A DNA stretch of 51,653 nt from Mesorhizobium temperatum (GCF_002284575.1 NZ_NPKJ01000045.1:1-51653), one strand, 5' to 3'. Shown: positions 14,588-24,162, counted from the first letter of the stretch. Made by a program: numbers and translations. The notes: generated by a model from the letters alone, not told the origin.

Positions 14588-15559
14588 CTACTGCGCTGCC
14601 TTGGCTTGGCGGATCCAGTCGTCCCACTTCGCCTTATTGTTAGAGAGCCATTCCGACGCGTGCTGTTTGATCTGATCGTTGGATTTCTCGCCGTTGTGGA
14701 TCCGCAAAGCTTCCGCATTCAGGTCGTCGAGAGGAATTGTTAGCAGCTCGAAGAATTTTTTCGCGGATGGATTCTCATTGACGAATTTCGTCGGCGCGGC
14801 AATCCCAAGGTCGATCTTTGAAAATCCAACATTTCCCACGCCGGGAATCTCGGTGCTCGCAGTCTGGCCGTCGGGTAAATCCGTCTTTTTTACGTTAAGC
14901 CACACAACATCCCTGCCAGGCTGCAACACACTTGACAGCCAGAACGGCGTCCAAGTGTAATAAAGTGTCGGCTCGCCTTCTTTGATGCGCTGGACTGCAT
15001 CGGGTATGATTGCAAAATAACCACCCTGCTTATGTTCAACAGTATCGCGCAACCCATACGCGTCAAGATGGTGTTCAATAACGCGCTCGCAGCCCCAGCC
15101 CGGATCGCACCCATAGATGTCCGCCTTGCCGTCGCCATCAATATCGAACAGCTTCGCTTTCTCTGGATCCTTTAGATCCTCCAAATACTTGATCCCGGTC
15201 GCCTCAGCAGTCTTCTTGTCAATCAAATACCCCTGAACGGCGTCTTTGGCGTATGGTCCGAGGGTGGTTATAACATCTGCGCCGCCGTTTTCCTTTATGA
15301 ATGCGTTATGTAGCGGGTTGGCATAGGCTGCAAAAAACGTAGCGTCTCCTTGTTTGATGGCAACGTATGCCACCTCGATATTTAGTTGAACGGGATCAGC
15401 AACGTCATACCCGAGCTCCCGTAGGCCCTCATCGACAATATAGGTCTGCATGAGTTCCTCGCTGCCGCCAGACCACGCTGGTATGACCTGCTCACCCGCG
15501 AAAGCGGTCGACGAGATAAAAATTGAACTCAGCAAGATAGTGCGCAAGAGCGATTTCAC
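14588..15559 (-). CDS. proX: ProX-type betaine-binding protein of an ABC transporter
   Basis: 323 residues from a GTG at 15559 with GGGAG 8 nt upstream. A Sec signal peptide (MKSLLRTILLSSIFISSTAFA, cleaved near 21/22) is followed by an OpuAC fold with YGCDPGWGCE, the hallmark of E. coli-type ProX. The product should be periplasmic and bind glycine betaine, proline betaine or related onium compounds. No ATPase or permease gene stands beside it, so it must work with components encoded elsewhere. Element A lies about 65 bp upstream. The 250 bp to the next gene at 14336 hold element B. Confidence 0.88.
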   Translation of the reverse strand: MKSLLRTILLSSIFISSTAFAGEQVIPAWSGGSEELMQTYIVDEGLRELGYDVADPVQLNIEVAYVAIKQGDATFFAAYANPLHNAFIKENGGADVITTLGPYAKDAVQGYLIDKKTAEATGIKYLEDLKDPEKAKLFDIDGDGKADIYGCDPGWGCERVIEHHLDAYGLRDTVEHKQGGYFAIIPDAVQRIKEGEPTLYYTWTPFWLSSVLQPGRDVVWLNVKKTDLPDGQTASTEIPGVGNVGFSKIDLGIAAPTKFVNENPSAKKFFELLTIPLDDLNAEALRIHNGEKSNDQIKQHASEWLSNNKAKWDDWIRQAKAAQ

Positions 15560-15621
15560 GGTTTATACTCCCATTTTCCGTGCTTGACCTGCAAAGTTTG
15601 GCCATTTCCCACCTGAACCTA

Positions 15622-15687
15622 AGGCGGCGTATGCCGTACTTCAAATGAGTATTTATTGGTTCGGCGCATAATCAGAAGTCATGACTA
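15622..15687 (-). promoter_or_regulatory. Upstream element A core, copy 4, ahead of proX
   Basis: In gene direction it reads GTCATGACTTCTGATTATGC, then ATAAATACTCATTTGAAGT, matching the cores at 1235-1297 and 2214-2277. It ends about 63 bp before the proX start. The wider block A does not continue past this core, so the core is the part kept in common between unrelated genes and is the best candidate for a binding or promoter site. Confidence 0.5.
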
Positions 15688-15949
15688 CGCAGAGGAATTC
15701 GTTCTCCCACCTCGCTAGCACTGCCGGAGCCTCCCAAGGAAACGCCTCGGCTAACTCCACTTAGGGTTGGCGAAGCCGGCACTAGCCACCCAGCGTCCCA
15801 GGGCCGTCATGACTTTTGTTTGCCCCTCATGATTCTCGCTTATTTGGACCCTCATTTCGAGGCGGTCAGCGGGTTCTGAAGTGAGGGGAGCGTCCTGGTC
15901 GGCGGAAAGGTTTTCAACGGTAGCTCTGCATCGGCCAGGATTTTTGGCG

Positions 15950-16187
15950 CGGCTGGCCGCCGGCATGAGCCTGGACGAAGACCTGGAAAAGCGCATCCGT
16001 GCCAGGATCCGCACCGGCGCCAGCCCCCGCCATGTGCCTGCGAAGATCGTCGCGGTGACCTACATTCCGCGCACGAAGTCGGGCAAGATCACCGAGTTCG
16101 CCGTGCGACGTCGTGCATGGCCGCGCCGTCAAGAACAAGCAGGCGCTAGACAACCCCGAGGCACTGGAGCTGTTCAGGAACCTGCCT
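15950..16187 (+). pseudogene. Acetoacetyl-CoA synthetase, C-terminal remnant
   Basis: Frame 1 gives LAAGMSLDEDLEKRIRARIR, then SPRHVPAKIVAVTYIPRTKSGK and ITEFAVR, the C-terminal lid of acetoacetyl-CoA synthetase. The frame then shifts near 16105 and continues as VHGRAVKNKQALDNPEALEL and FRNLPQ. The rest of the about 650-residue enzyme is absent; at about 16188 it joins transposase sequence. A dead fragment. 15691-15949 holds nothing recognisable. Confidence 0.75.
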
Positions 16188-16795
16188 CAAGTTGCGGGAG
16201 AAGATCTGGATCGGCGCCCGTGTGATCAAGCGCTATCATCCTCCAGAGCCGCCCGTCGCGCGGGTACTGCCCATCCCGGCGTGGCCGAGACGGACAAGGA
16301 ACGCTTGCGGGCTATACTGGAACTGCGGATCCGGGTGATGCTGTTTGCCGGGATTCGTGCGGCATAGGAAGACCTTAGAAGGCGGCTCGGTCGTCTGAAC
16401 GCAAAGCCCGAGGCACCTGTCGCCATCGATCTTCAGCGCTTCGCCGCGAGCGGCCTGGCAGGCTGGGGAGACACGCCTCACGCATCGAAGGCCGTATCGG
16501 CGGACCAAACCCTATCCGAAGAAGCCGAGTATGCTGGAGCCGTACGAGACCCGGATTCGGGCATGGCTTGAGGCCGAGCCGACACTCTCGGCAGTCACGG
16601 TGGTGCAGCGCCTCACGGGTGCCGATCCGTCCCGCCTTCACAAAGAAAAGAAGAGCCTGAGGACAGTTGCAACCCCCTGTGAAGGAATGGCGCGCGCAAA
16701 CGGCGGAGCGGATCATCCTCGACGGCGACTGGATTAATAGCGCGGGTCATGTTGGCACCACAACGCTCGGCAACATTCTCCGGTGAGGCAATAGG
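16188..16795 (+). pseudogene. Decayed DDE-type transposase (C-terminal parts)
   Basis: Pieces in several frames read LREKIWIGARVIKRYHPPEP, then ERLRAILELR with MLFAGIRAA, VAIDLQRFAASGLAGWGD, then YPKKPSMLEPYETRIRAWLE and, shifted, VKEWRAQTAERIILDGDWI. These are C-terminal pieces common in rhizobial transposases (integrase-core followed by IS21-like parts). Several frameshifts and stops make it non-functional. The exact family is uncertain. Confidence 0.5.
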
Positions 16796-17145
16796 GGGCT
16801 CAATTTCTCGTTTCGCCTGACACCTGCACGCGACAACCGCGCTGACTGCTCGCTCAGAGATAGATTCGTTTGGTTGCGACATCGCCCGCGGTTTCGGCGG
16901 CGCTCAGGCGGCATTCCGGACGAATAACCGTGATTCATCAACACAGAGGGCACGCACAGGCACTGCGCCGGCTCACTACCATGCCGGGCATATATGCAGG
17001 AAACCCTCGCCCACGCCCAAATAAAGTCATTCGGCAGATCACTTTTTTGCATGACTGCCGACGCTATAGGCTATGCTATCTATAGTAATTAAGCGGCCAG
17101 CAGAGGCTGTTTCGTCACTATCGGCGCCCCCTTGAGAAAAGTAAC
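16796..17145. other. Intergenic tail of a dead transposon and leader of the MBL gene
   Basis: No convincing gene. The first 60 bp continue the transposon remnant. 17041-17100 is more AT-rich (TATAGGCTATGCTATCTATA) and may contain the promoter of the gene at 17146, but I cannot fix a -35/-10 pair. Confidence 0.3.
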
Positions 17146-19014
17146 TTGTCTCTAACCCAGCTTTCCGAACACCTTTGGGCATTTCGAGATACCTGTAACG
17201 TTTACATTCTGAAAAGTGGCGCAGAGTGCCTGCTGATCGATGCAGGATCCGGGGCTGTTTTGCAGCATCTTCACACAATCGGCATCGATCGAGTCGACTG
17301 GGTTATACATACCCATCATCACAGGGATCAGTGTTGGGGAACGCCTCTCATTCAGAGCACAGGGGCACAAATTGCTGTGCCGGAATATGAACGTCACCTA
17401 TTTGACAATGTCGAGGCCTATTGGCAGGCTCGACGCATCTATGACAACTACAACGACAGCAACACTTTTTTCTCGCTTGGGGAAAATATTACAGTCGATG
17501 CTGTACTCCGAGACTACGAAACTTTTGTCTGGAACGATTACAGACTCCGAGTACTGCCGGCTAAGGGTCATACCTACGGCATGGTCGGCCTGATCGCAGA
17601 CGTGGATGGCGAGAAAGTTGCCTTCACAGGCGATCTGATGGCAAGAGGCGGAAGGGTCTACCAACTTCATGCGATGGAGTATGGCTATGGCGATCTCCTT
17701 GGTATCGAATTTACAATGCAATCGATCCTCGCTTTAAAAAAGGAAAACGTGCAGAAAGCCTTTCCGTCGCATGGGAAACTCATCAGTGAGGTAAAGGCCG
17801 ATATTGAAAAGCTTGAATCGCGGCTCGAAACAGTTTCCGGTATAGGTCGGCTTTACACATCGGGTTTAGACAGCAAATTCAGCGAAAATCAGACTATTCG
17901 TGAGAGCAAGCTACAGCCGATATCCGAACATCTGCTGTGGGCTGGGCCGTATACCTGTTCAAACTTTTACATTGTGCTGAGTGGAGCTGGCCACGCAATG
18001 CTGATTGACTATGGGTTGGCATCACTTGGGCAGCTCCATTGGGGCGCAGATTCCGATGGCGTGCAGGCACTGCGGTTCGTTGAACATCATATCGATCAGC
18101 TGCGCGAAGATTATGAAGTCCGCAATATCGAACTCGTGATTCCCACGCATGTTCATGACGACCATGTGTGCGGAATACCATTCCTCCAGCAACATTTCGG
18201 CACGAAGTGCTGGGCTCTCGATGGTGTTGCTGACGTCATTAGCGACCCCGCTGCGTGGGCAAGTACGCCATGCTGCTTCCACAAACCTATCGCAGTGGAG
18301 CGTGTTCTGCGTGATGGAGAAGCATTCCAATGGAGAGGGTTCGACTTTGAGGTTCATCACGCCCCAGGTCAAACCGAGTACCACGCCTTAATTTTGGGCA
18401 TCATCGACGGCAAACGGGTCGCTTTTGGGGGAGACAATCTGTTCCTTTTCAACCCTGGGGCCGGAGGAATTGAGCGCGAGATTGCCTTCCAGACTACAGT
18501 CATGCGCAACAGCTTTCAATTGGACATGCATCGCCGCTGCGCCAATCTGCTACGAACGTCGAAGTTTGATCTACTATGCCCAGGCCACGGGGAGTTGATT
18601 ACCATGGATCAGCGGAGAATTGACGAGTACACCGATTACATTGAACGTAAGGAAGCAGCCTTCCGCGACATAGTAGATGAACCCGCAGATCATTTCATTG
18701 ATTTGTTTTGGACACGAATGCTGCCGTATCTGTCGGAGGCCAGACCAAACAGCAAGTTGAATTTCAAGTTGAAGATTCGTAACAATTTAGAACGCGCTGC
18801 CGTGTACAGCGCTCGCCTACTAATGGCGTATGGTTGGACATCGGATGGCGACGTTGAAAGCATCACACTTCAACCAGGCGAACGAGGCGAGATAATACTG
18901 GGGGCTACTTCGCCATCTAAGGTCGACCCGCGACGAAGACTTGTGACCGCGGAAATTCTGATCGATGGAGTATCGCAGGGTCCTGTCTGCGAAGCGCTCG
19001 TGTCCACCTACTAA
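17146..19014 (+). CDS. Tandem metallo-beta-lactamase-fold protein
   Basis: 622 residues containing two MBL-fold domains in series. Domain 1 (about 1-245) has IHTHHHRDQ, so the HxHxDH motif reads H57-x-H59-x-D61-Q62 with the last His replaced. Later motifs include LPAKGHTYG and FTGDLM. Domain 2 (about 265-510) has the full motif H335-V-H337-D-D339-H340, then HHAPGQTEYH, FGGDNLF and CPGHGE. The C-terminal about 110 residues are unassigned. The start is a TTG at 17146 with GAGAAAAG upstream; stops at 17083-17088 exclude a longer frame. Family members hydrolyse thioesters, phosphodiesters or lactones, or bind ligands. The neighbourhood of dead IS pieces gives no clue to the substrate. Confidence 0.8.
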   Translation: MSLTQLSEHLWAFRDTCNVYILKSGAECLLIDAGSGAVLQHLHTIGIDRVDWVIHTHHHRDQCWGTPLIQSTGAQIAVPEYERHLFDNVEAYWQARRIYDNYNDSNTFFSLGENITVDAVLRDYETFVWNDYRLRVLPAKGHTYGMVGLIADVDGEKVAFTGDLMARGGRVYQLHAMEYGYGDLLGIEFTMQSILALKKENVQKAFPSHGKLISEVKADIEKLESRLETVSGIGRLYTSGLDSKFSENQTIRESKLQPISEHLLWAGPYTCSNFYIVLSGAGHAMLIDYGLASLGQLHWGADSDGVQALRFVEHHIDQLREDYEVRNIELVIPTHVHDDHVCGIPFLQQHFGTKCWALDGVADVISDPAAWASTPCCFHKPIAVERVLRDGEAFQWRGFDFEVHHAPGQTEYHALILGIIDGKRVAFGGDNLFLFNPGAGGIEREIAFQTTVMRNSFQLDMHRRCANLLRTSKFDLLCPGHGELITMDQRRIDEYTDYIERKEAAFRDIVDEPADHFIDLFWTRMLPYLSEARPNSKLNFKLKIRNNLERAAVYSARLLMAYGWTSDGDVESITLQPGERGEIILGATSPSKVDPRRRLVTAEILIDGVSQGPVCEALVSTY

Positions 19015-19059
19015 ATTAGTGCCTGCCGCTAGCGACAGACCATCGGACGGGCCTGCTAT

Positions 19060-19262
19060 CGAACCACATGCCAGGAGCCTTCGACGGGCGCACCATCCCG
19101 CACAGCGGCTATATGCTACCAGTCAGCGTATTCGCAAGCGCATTGAAGAGGCGGTCGGCCGGATCAAGACCGTCGCCGGTCTGCACCAAACCAAGTTCCG
19201 CCGCCGGGCCCGCATCGGATGGGCTTCACCTTCGCTGCCGCCGCCTACAATCTAGTGGGGCT
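19060..19262 (+). pseudogene. IS5-family transposase C-terminal remnant
   Basis: Reads RIRKRIEEAVGRIKTVAGLH, QTKFRRRARIGWA and, in a shifted frame, FTFAAAAYNLVGLPKL, the last about 60 residues of an IS5-type transposase. Nothing of the catalytic core precedes it. It may belong to the same type of element as the remnant at 5540-5965, which lacks just this end. Confidence 0.65.
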
Positions 19263-19324
19263 GCCGAAGCTCATTGCTGGGACCAGCTGACATGGCCAAG
19301 GTTCCGGCCATCACCAAGGCCTTG

Positions 19325-19527
19325 GTGATGGCCGCCTACTTCTATGGCTCCAATCTCAACCGCCTCTGTCGCGTCGCCGAAGGTTTGGAATATGGCATGG
19401 TCGGTATCAATACAGGTCGCATCTCCCCGGAAGCGGCCGCTATTTGGGGGAATGAAGCAGTCCGGCATCGGGCGCGAGGGTTCCCGCCATGGCCTCGAGG
19501 ACTGTCTCGACATGGGCGGCATCTGAA
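19325..19527 (+). pseudogene. Aldehyde dehydrogenase (GabD-like) C-terminal remnant
   Basis: AYFYGSNLNRLCRVAEGLEY, then GMVGINTGRISPEAA and, after a frameshift near 19440, FGGMKQSGIGREGSRHGLED and CLDM. This is the C-terminal end of a succinate-semialdehyde dehydrogenase-like enzyme. Only about 65 of some 480 residues remain. Confidence 0.75.
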
Positions 19528-19872
19528 GGGACGCCCGGGCCAATGTGCAGCCCTTTAAAGGATCGTCGGCGGTCCCTATGTGAGGAGCCATGGGGTGGTC
19601 GATGATATCAGAAGGCGTCGGTGAGCTCGGCAGTGGTGCTGAACGCTGGTGACCCAATCGGATTCCCGACAAGCATTGAACCTGCGACTTGGATGTTGAC
19701 TCAATCGTTCTTCGCCTGCGCGCTGCCGATGCCAGAAAGATCTATACGAATGCCTGCCCTCGTTGGGATCTTTCGGTTCTGAACGCGGCCCAGATGGTTA
19801 TCTTACAGCCGGGTGGCCTTTTTGCTTCTGCTGTGCGGCCGGCAAGGCGAGTTCTACGTCGCCCGGATCCGG
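19528..19872. other. Unassigned stretch
   Basis: Short open frames on both strands, none with a motif, RBS or family I recognise. It probably consists of further gene debris between the aldehyde dehydrogenase and tra remnants. Confidence 0.3.
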
Positions 19873-20275
19873 TTAAGACCCCCCGAAGTACCCTCTCCTC
19901 TGTCGCATCGTCGAAGGCCTCATCGACGGCGTTGCCGTGCCATTCGGGGACGATGCGGTAGCCCTTGGAAAAGAGCTTCGTGCCGAATTGGATATTTGGA
20001 CAGCCATCGACCAGGTCGCCGTCCTCCCTCGCATTGGTGATGCCGAGCCCACAGTGAGCCCGACGCGTATCACTGCGTCGCCAACGTACTGGCGGACACG
20101 GGTAATCGCTTCGTACGGCGTGCCCGCTCGAGGAACGAGCACCAGCCGATCCCCCGATCTCCCGTGACGGCCAGCGGATCGGGCGAGCCCGCCTCGGCGA
20201 TGAATTTCTCCACGATCGTCGGGCCCAGCCCGGGATCTACGCATTCCCGCATGAGGGCAGCGTCGACCATTGGGG
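19873..20275 (-). pseudogene. traH: Conjugal transfer protein TraH remnant
   Basis: The reverse strand starts MVDAALMRECVDPGLGPTIV, then EKFIAEAGSPDPLAVT; after a frameshift it continues GDRLVLVPRAGTPYEAITRV and RQYVGDAVIRVG. This matches my memory of TraH from Ti/Sym plasmid traAFBH operons. The second half is scrambled (SSFPRATASSPNGTATPS) and no longer in one frame. It follows the traB remnant directly, the order known in those operons. Confidence 0.55.
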
Positions 20276-20494
20276 AACTCCGTTTATTGGTTGAAGGCGG
20301 TGACGAGCGGCATCGCCGAAGAGCCGCGCCCATGCGATCATGCTTGCGTTCTGGATTGCAATGACGTTGGTGCCGTCAGTCCACCAGCCATTGCCGGTAG
20401 CGACGGCAGGCTCATGGAGCATCGACTGCAGAATTGGCCAGACAATCAGCTGCTCGTAGAAGTCTCCGAGACTGACCAGAGGATTGGCGAACAA
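20270..20494 (-). pseudogene. traB: Conjugal transfer protein TraB remnant (C-N hydrolase-like end)
   Basis: Reads YEQLIVWPILQSMLHEPAVA, then TGNGWWTDGTNVIAIQNASM and IAWARLFGDAA, a pattern found at the end of plasmid TraB proteins with a nitrilase-like domain. The catalytic Cys expected just before YEQL is missing (DFYEQL). Only about 75 residues are left. 20495-20857, further upstream, may hold more of this gene but I can read no clear motif there. Confidence 0.5.
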
Positions 20495-20857
20495 ACGCGC
20501 CCGTGCGCCTCCCTCTGTTCAATCAAGCGGCGTCAGGGTTTCCAGTCGGTCGGCTCATCGCAGCATTTCGAGTCTATCTTCTCCGCCGTCCAAAACCTCT
20601 TCGTCCCATCCCAGATCAGCCGCTCCGCAGCACAAATTCTAACCCATCGACGCCAGGCCACGGCCGCGTGGGAAGCCGTGAGTGCACGGGCTGACTGAAA
20701 AGCGCGGTGTCGGCCTCACGCGGCCACACTTCAAACAACGTGACGACGCCGCGGCGCGAGCTCCGGGCGATCAGACGGATCTGACCACCGGGATCGTCCG
20801 TCGCTTCAAAGACGATCCGTCACTTTCGGCGCTTCTCCCCCATCCAAGATCTGGATA

Positions 20858-23035
20858 TCAGACTAGCATGCGTGGGATCGTTCGATTCCAAGTCTTGGCG
20901 AAGACTTCGGTATCGTGTTCGAAGGCCTTGATCTGACCCACGAACAAAAAATTGTCTTTGGTCGAGCTAAAACATAGGCGACCCTCGATGCGGCAGTCCC
21001 AATCGCCGCGTTTGTAGGCCTTGACGTATTGTGCGTCGCTCTTGGCGCTGGTGGGCTCGTGATCAAGTATTTCCTTGACCTCGCTTTCTGTCAACGACAA
21101 CTCGGTGCCGATCGCATCAATCCTGTATCGCCCGGTGCCATAGGCGTTGCGTATTGTAAGTTTGCCCGTTGCGGCATCCCATTCAGAATCTCTGGTTGGC
21201 TTCGGCGCTTCTTGTAAAATGGTTCGTCCGGAGGTCGGTTCTGGAACAAAGGCCGGGCCGAAAGGTTTCAATTCTCTGTCCTCCGCCCTTGGCGGTCGTA
21301 CCGGCAGCTCGAGCTCGGACCGACCGGCGTAGAGCGTCAGGGTCACGGGCTCTGGTGACGGCCAGTATGCCGGCCAATGTGAAGTCGCCACGGTAACACG
21401 AATGCGTTTGCCCGCTTCGAAAACATGGGCGCAGTCCTGCAGTGCTAAACTGATGCGATAGCGTTTGCGGGGCTCCAGCGGTTGAGGAAACTCGTCACTG
21501 TCTCGGTGGGTCAGATTCAACACATTATAAGCGACTCGCTTTGAACGGCCGTCCGGATCGACTTCATTGAGTGTAACGGCCAGGAACGCAACCGGCTTGT
21601 CGACCGCCAGATCGAGGGTGACTACCGGCCCGCCGAGTATCTCGAAACCGCCCTTGAGCGGCTCGGAATCGAATGTCAGTGAGCGAGCGTCATCAATTCG
21701 CTGATCGGTCGGGGCTTCCTCGGCGCTTCTCAACCACCATCCAGGCGCCGTTATGCCGACCGTCTGCAAAGGCTTGAGAACACGTGCCGTTTCATCACCG
21801 GCATTGTTCTCCAGCCCGTCTTTGGTGAGATAGAGTTTGCGTGGCCTGATGCGCGATGAAGGCCAGCTATCCTCGGCCACCCACCGGCCGGGAATCTCCC
21901 ACCGGCCGGAAGTCTGGTGTATGCCGCGCATTGCCGGCTCTTGCTGCATCCAGACCCGGTACATCGGCTCGTCCATTATGCCGGTATCGATATCCTTGAG
22001 CCAGTGATCCCACCAGCGCAGCGACTCGGCGAGCCAATCTATCGCCGGACCCGGACCCGGACCGCCATCGTTCGGATATTGGTGGCCCCAGGGGCCGACA
22101 AGTCCCTTGCGCGGACATTTGAGGTTGGCGAGCATGCGCGGAACCGTACGGCGATACGCATCGTACCAGCCAGTCACCGCGTAGACGGGGCATTGAATGG
22201 AACCATAGTCTTCGCTGATCGACCCCTGCTTCCAGAAAGCATCGCGGTGTTGGTGGGTAAGCCAGTTCGCGGTATAAAAGTCCAGGTTATTGAGACGCTC
22301 CATCCACATGTCGCGCCAGCGGTCCCCAACGATTGCCGGATCGGGAGGACTTGCACAAGAAGCGGGGTAACGGAGACCCCATGCAATCCCGAACGCGTCC
22401 TCCATGATCATACCACCGGTGTAAGGCGTATCATCAGCATAACGATCGTCAGTCGAGCAAACCGTGATGATCGCCTTGAGTTCAGGCGGACGGCGGGCAG
22501 CCACCTGCAGTGCGCTGAACCCACCCCAGGAGATCCCAAACATACCGACCTTGCCCGTACACCAGGGCTGCTGGGCCAGCCACGCGATGATCTCGACGCC
22601 GTCGTCCTGCTCCTGTTTAACCCACTCGTCCATCGGCAGGCCCTCGGAATCCCCAGACCCGCGAATGTCCGGCCGCACACAAGCATATCCAAAAGAGGCC
22701 AAGTAGGGGTGGAAGGTTTCTTCATGGAGGCGCCTGCTGTCGCGCTTGCGGTAGGGGATATATTCCATAAGCACTGGCACCGGATTATGCTCGGCATCCT
22801 CCGGCAGCCACACGCGCGCCGCAATCTTGGTACCATCGGACATCGGAATCCAAATGTTTTCGATTTCACGCACTGTGCGTGGACCTGTTCGCGCCTTGGC
22901 CGATGAGGTTTGGGCGCTGACCGCCGTGGCGGCAGATGCGCTGGCACTAACGCTGGCAGGAAGCGCCGCGTCCACGTCCTTGAGGATCGCGCGTCGAGCT
23001 ACCGAGATACTATCGGTTTCCTTGTTATTGCTCAT
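20858..23035 (-). CDS. CocE/NonD-family hydrolase (S15-like peptidase/esterase)
   Basis: 725 residues. After an Ala/Ser-rich N-terminal 50 residues comes an alpha/beta-hydrolase domain of the CocE/X-Pro dipeptidyl peptidase type. It shows RPDIRGSGDSEG, nucleophile S169 in GISWGG, D292 in GWYD and H318 in GPWGHQ, a complete triad. The C-terminal half (about 400-600) is the jelly-roll domain of the family. An RR in ARRAIL near residue 14 is not a convincing Tat signal because no hydrophobic core follows. CocE relatives cleave esters or acylated amines; the substrate is unknown. The gene is flanked by tra remnants and by a damaged dehydrogenase duplicate, so it may have arrived with a rearrangement. 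Confidence 0.85.
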   Translation of the reverse strand: MSNNKETDSISVARRAILKDVDAALPASVSASASAATAVSAQTSSAKARTGPRTVREIENIWIPMSDGTKIAARVWLPEDAEHNPVPVLMEYIPYRKRDSRRLHEETFHPYLASFGYACVRPDIRGSGDSEGLPMDEWVKQEQDDGVEIIAWLAQQPWCTGKVGMFGISWGGFSALQVAARRPPELKAIITVCSTDDRYADDTPYTGGMIMEDAFGIAWGLRYPASCASPPDPAIVGDRWRDMWMERLNNLDFYTANWLTHQHRDAFWKQGSISEDYGSIQCPVYAVTGWYDAYRRTVPRMLANLKCPRKGLVGPWGHQYPNDGGPGPGPAIDWLAESLRWWDHWLKDIDTGIMDEPMYRVWMQQEPAMRGIHQTSGRWEIPGRWVAEDSWPSSRIRPRKLYLTKDGLENNAGDETARVLKPLQTVGITAPGWWLRSAEEAPTDQRIDDARSLTFDSEPLKGGFEILGGPVVTLDLAVDKPVAFLAVTLNEVDPDGRSKRVAYNVLNLTHRDSDEFPQPLEPRKRYRISLALQDCAHVFEAGKRIRVTVATSHWPAYWPSPEPVTLTLYAGRSELELPVRPPRAEDRELKPFGPAFVPEPTSGRTILQEAPKPTRDSEWDAATGKLTIRNAYGTGRYRIDAIGTELSLTESEVKEILDHEPTSAKSDAQYVKAYKRGDWDCRIEGRLCFSSTKDNFLFVGQIKAFEHDTEVFAKTWNRTIPRMLV

Positions 23036-23089
23036 TCAAACCTCCCTCCGCCCAGGCCCCGCACAATCGGGCCGGCGATACAGCTGGCG

Positions 23090-23454
23090 TCTACGTCCTC
23101 TCCGACGGCGACGATACGACCACAACAGTCAGAGCCCCGAATTCGCGGAAAGCACATCGAGACTCCGGACCAGGCTGCGTCGGCGTCCTGCGATGTTTCG
23201 AGGCCTTGCACCTCCTCGGTGTCACTTTTCACGCTTTTCGAATACCAACCGATCCGCGTGCTGATGTCAGTGTTGTTTGATTTCCGCAGCAGCGACACGG
23301 ATCAGAACTTCACCCGGCCTAGGGTCGGAACGGGGATGCCATCAGGATACTCAAGCTTATCGAAACCGCCATGTCCTACGAGCAGCACACCAGTCATCAC
23401 TTCTGGAATTACGGCGAGTGAGCCGATCGAGGATCTCGCGAATTCACTGTTCAT
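23090..23454 (-). pseudogene. Duplicated N-terminal part of the MDR dehydrogenase
   Basis: From the ATG at 23454 it reads MNSEFARSSIGSLAVIPEVM, TGVLLVGHGG, nearly identical to the dehydrogenase at 13206-14336. It is broken in the GPGEVLI region (GRVKF then stop) and resumes in another frame as NNTDISTRIGWYSKSVK to GRIVAVGEDVD. The copy stops there, about 120 codons in, close to the start of the CocE gene. The upstream DNA with element B is duplicated too, so 23.09-23.61 kb is a partial segmental copy of 13.98-14.49 kb. Confidence 0.85.
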
Positions 23455-23505
23455 CCCCGCGACTATCCTTCATGAAATACTTCGCCAGTTTGGTAGTAAA
23501 GGTGA

Positions 23506-23572
23506 CACTAGCGAGAGGGGTGTAACAAAACAACCCGACAAAAAGTTATGTATCGCAGGACTAAATGTTATT
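23506..23572 (-). promoter_or_regulatory. Element B, copy 2 (belongs to the truncated dehydrogenase duplicate)
   Basis: Same sequence as copy 1 with few changes (GTTGTTTTGTTACACC, so the GC of the sigma-54-like -12 is lost). It came with the segmental duplication and need not be functional. If active, it would transcribe the pseudogene towards the CocE gene. Confidence 0.5.
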
Positions 23573-23737
23573 AGACAGAAGGCCAGTTGATACCCGCTGG
23601 GTGCAACGGGTGCTCCTTTGATGTTTCCGCAGCTGGCACTGGCGGGACCGGATTCAAATCTGCGACCTGTGTCAGCACTTGCGGAAGATCTGGACGTCGT
23701 CTGGCGCTGTTACATTGATTGAGCAGTAAGGAAGTTG

Positions 23738-23998
23738 AGATAGCAGCGCGCCCATGACCGCGAGTGCACCGACCTGCAGCGCTTCAATCTGAGCCTGCGC
23801 GATGTCGAGGAAATGCTGCTCGATCGCGGAATTGTTGTTTGCTACGAGACCATCCGCCGATGGTGCCGAAAGCATGGCCCTGATTATGCGCGCCGCATAC
23901 GCCGCAAGGCGCCGACGAAGGACGATGTCTGGCACCTCGATGAAGTCGTGGCGCGCATCAACGGTCAGAAATGCTGGTTGTGGAGGGCGGTTGATTAG
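23738..23998 (+). pseudogene. IS6-family transposase N-terminal remnant
   Basis: Reads RFNLSLRDVEEMLLDRGIVV, CYETIRRWCRKHGPDYARRI, then DDVWHLDEVVARINGQKCWL and WRAVD before a stop. This is the start of an IS6/IS26-like transposase with the first catalytic Asp in HLDEV. The other two thirds are gone. Confidence 0.8.
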
Positions 23999-24162
23999 GA
24001 CGGTTGGACTAACCCGCTCCGCGATTGCGGAGCGGCAAGGAGGTATGTGCCGACGGCGTGGTGTTGATCGTCTGTCGCGCTGGTCATGTGTCCACAACAA
24101 GCTCCGACTGCGTCAGCATGGAGTGGCTGTCAGCAGCCCATTCCATCAAAGGAGCTTGTCAT

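Noticed and set aside
21917..22906. 329-residue forward frame within the CocE gene
   Set aside because: The reverse frame carries the complete hydrolase triad; the forward one is a shadow.
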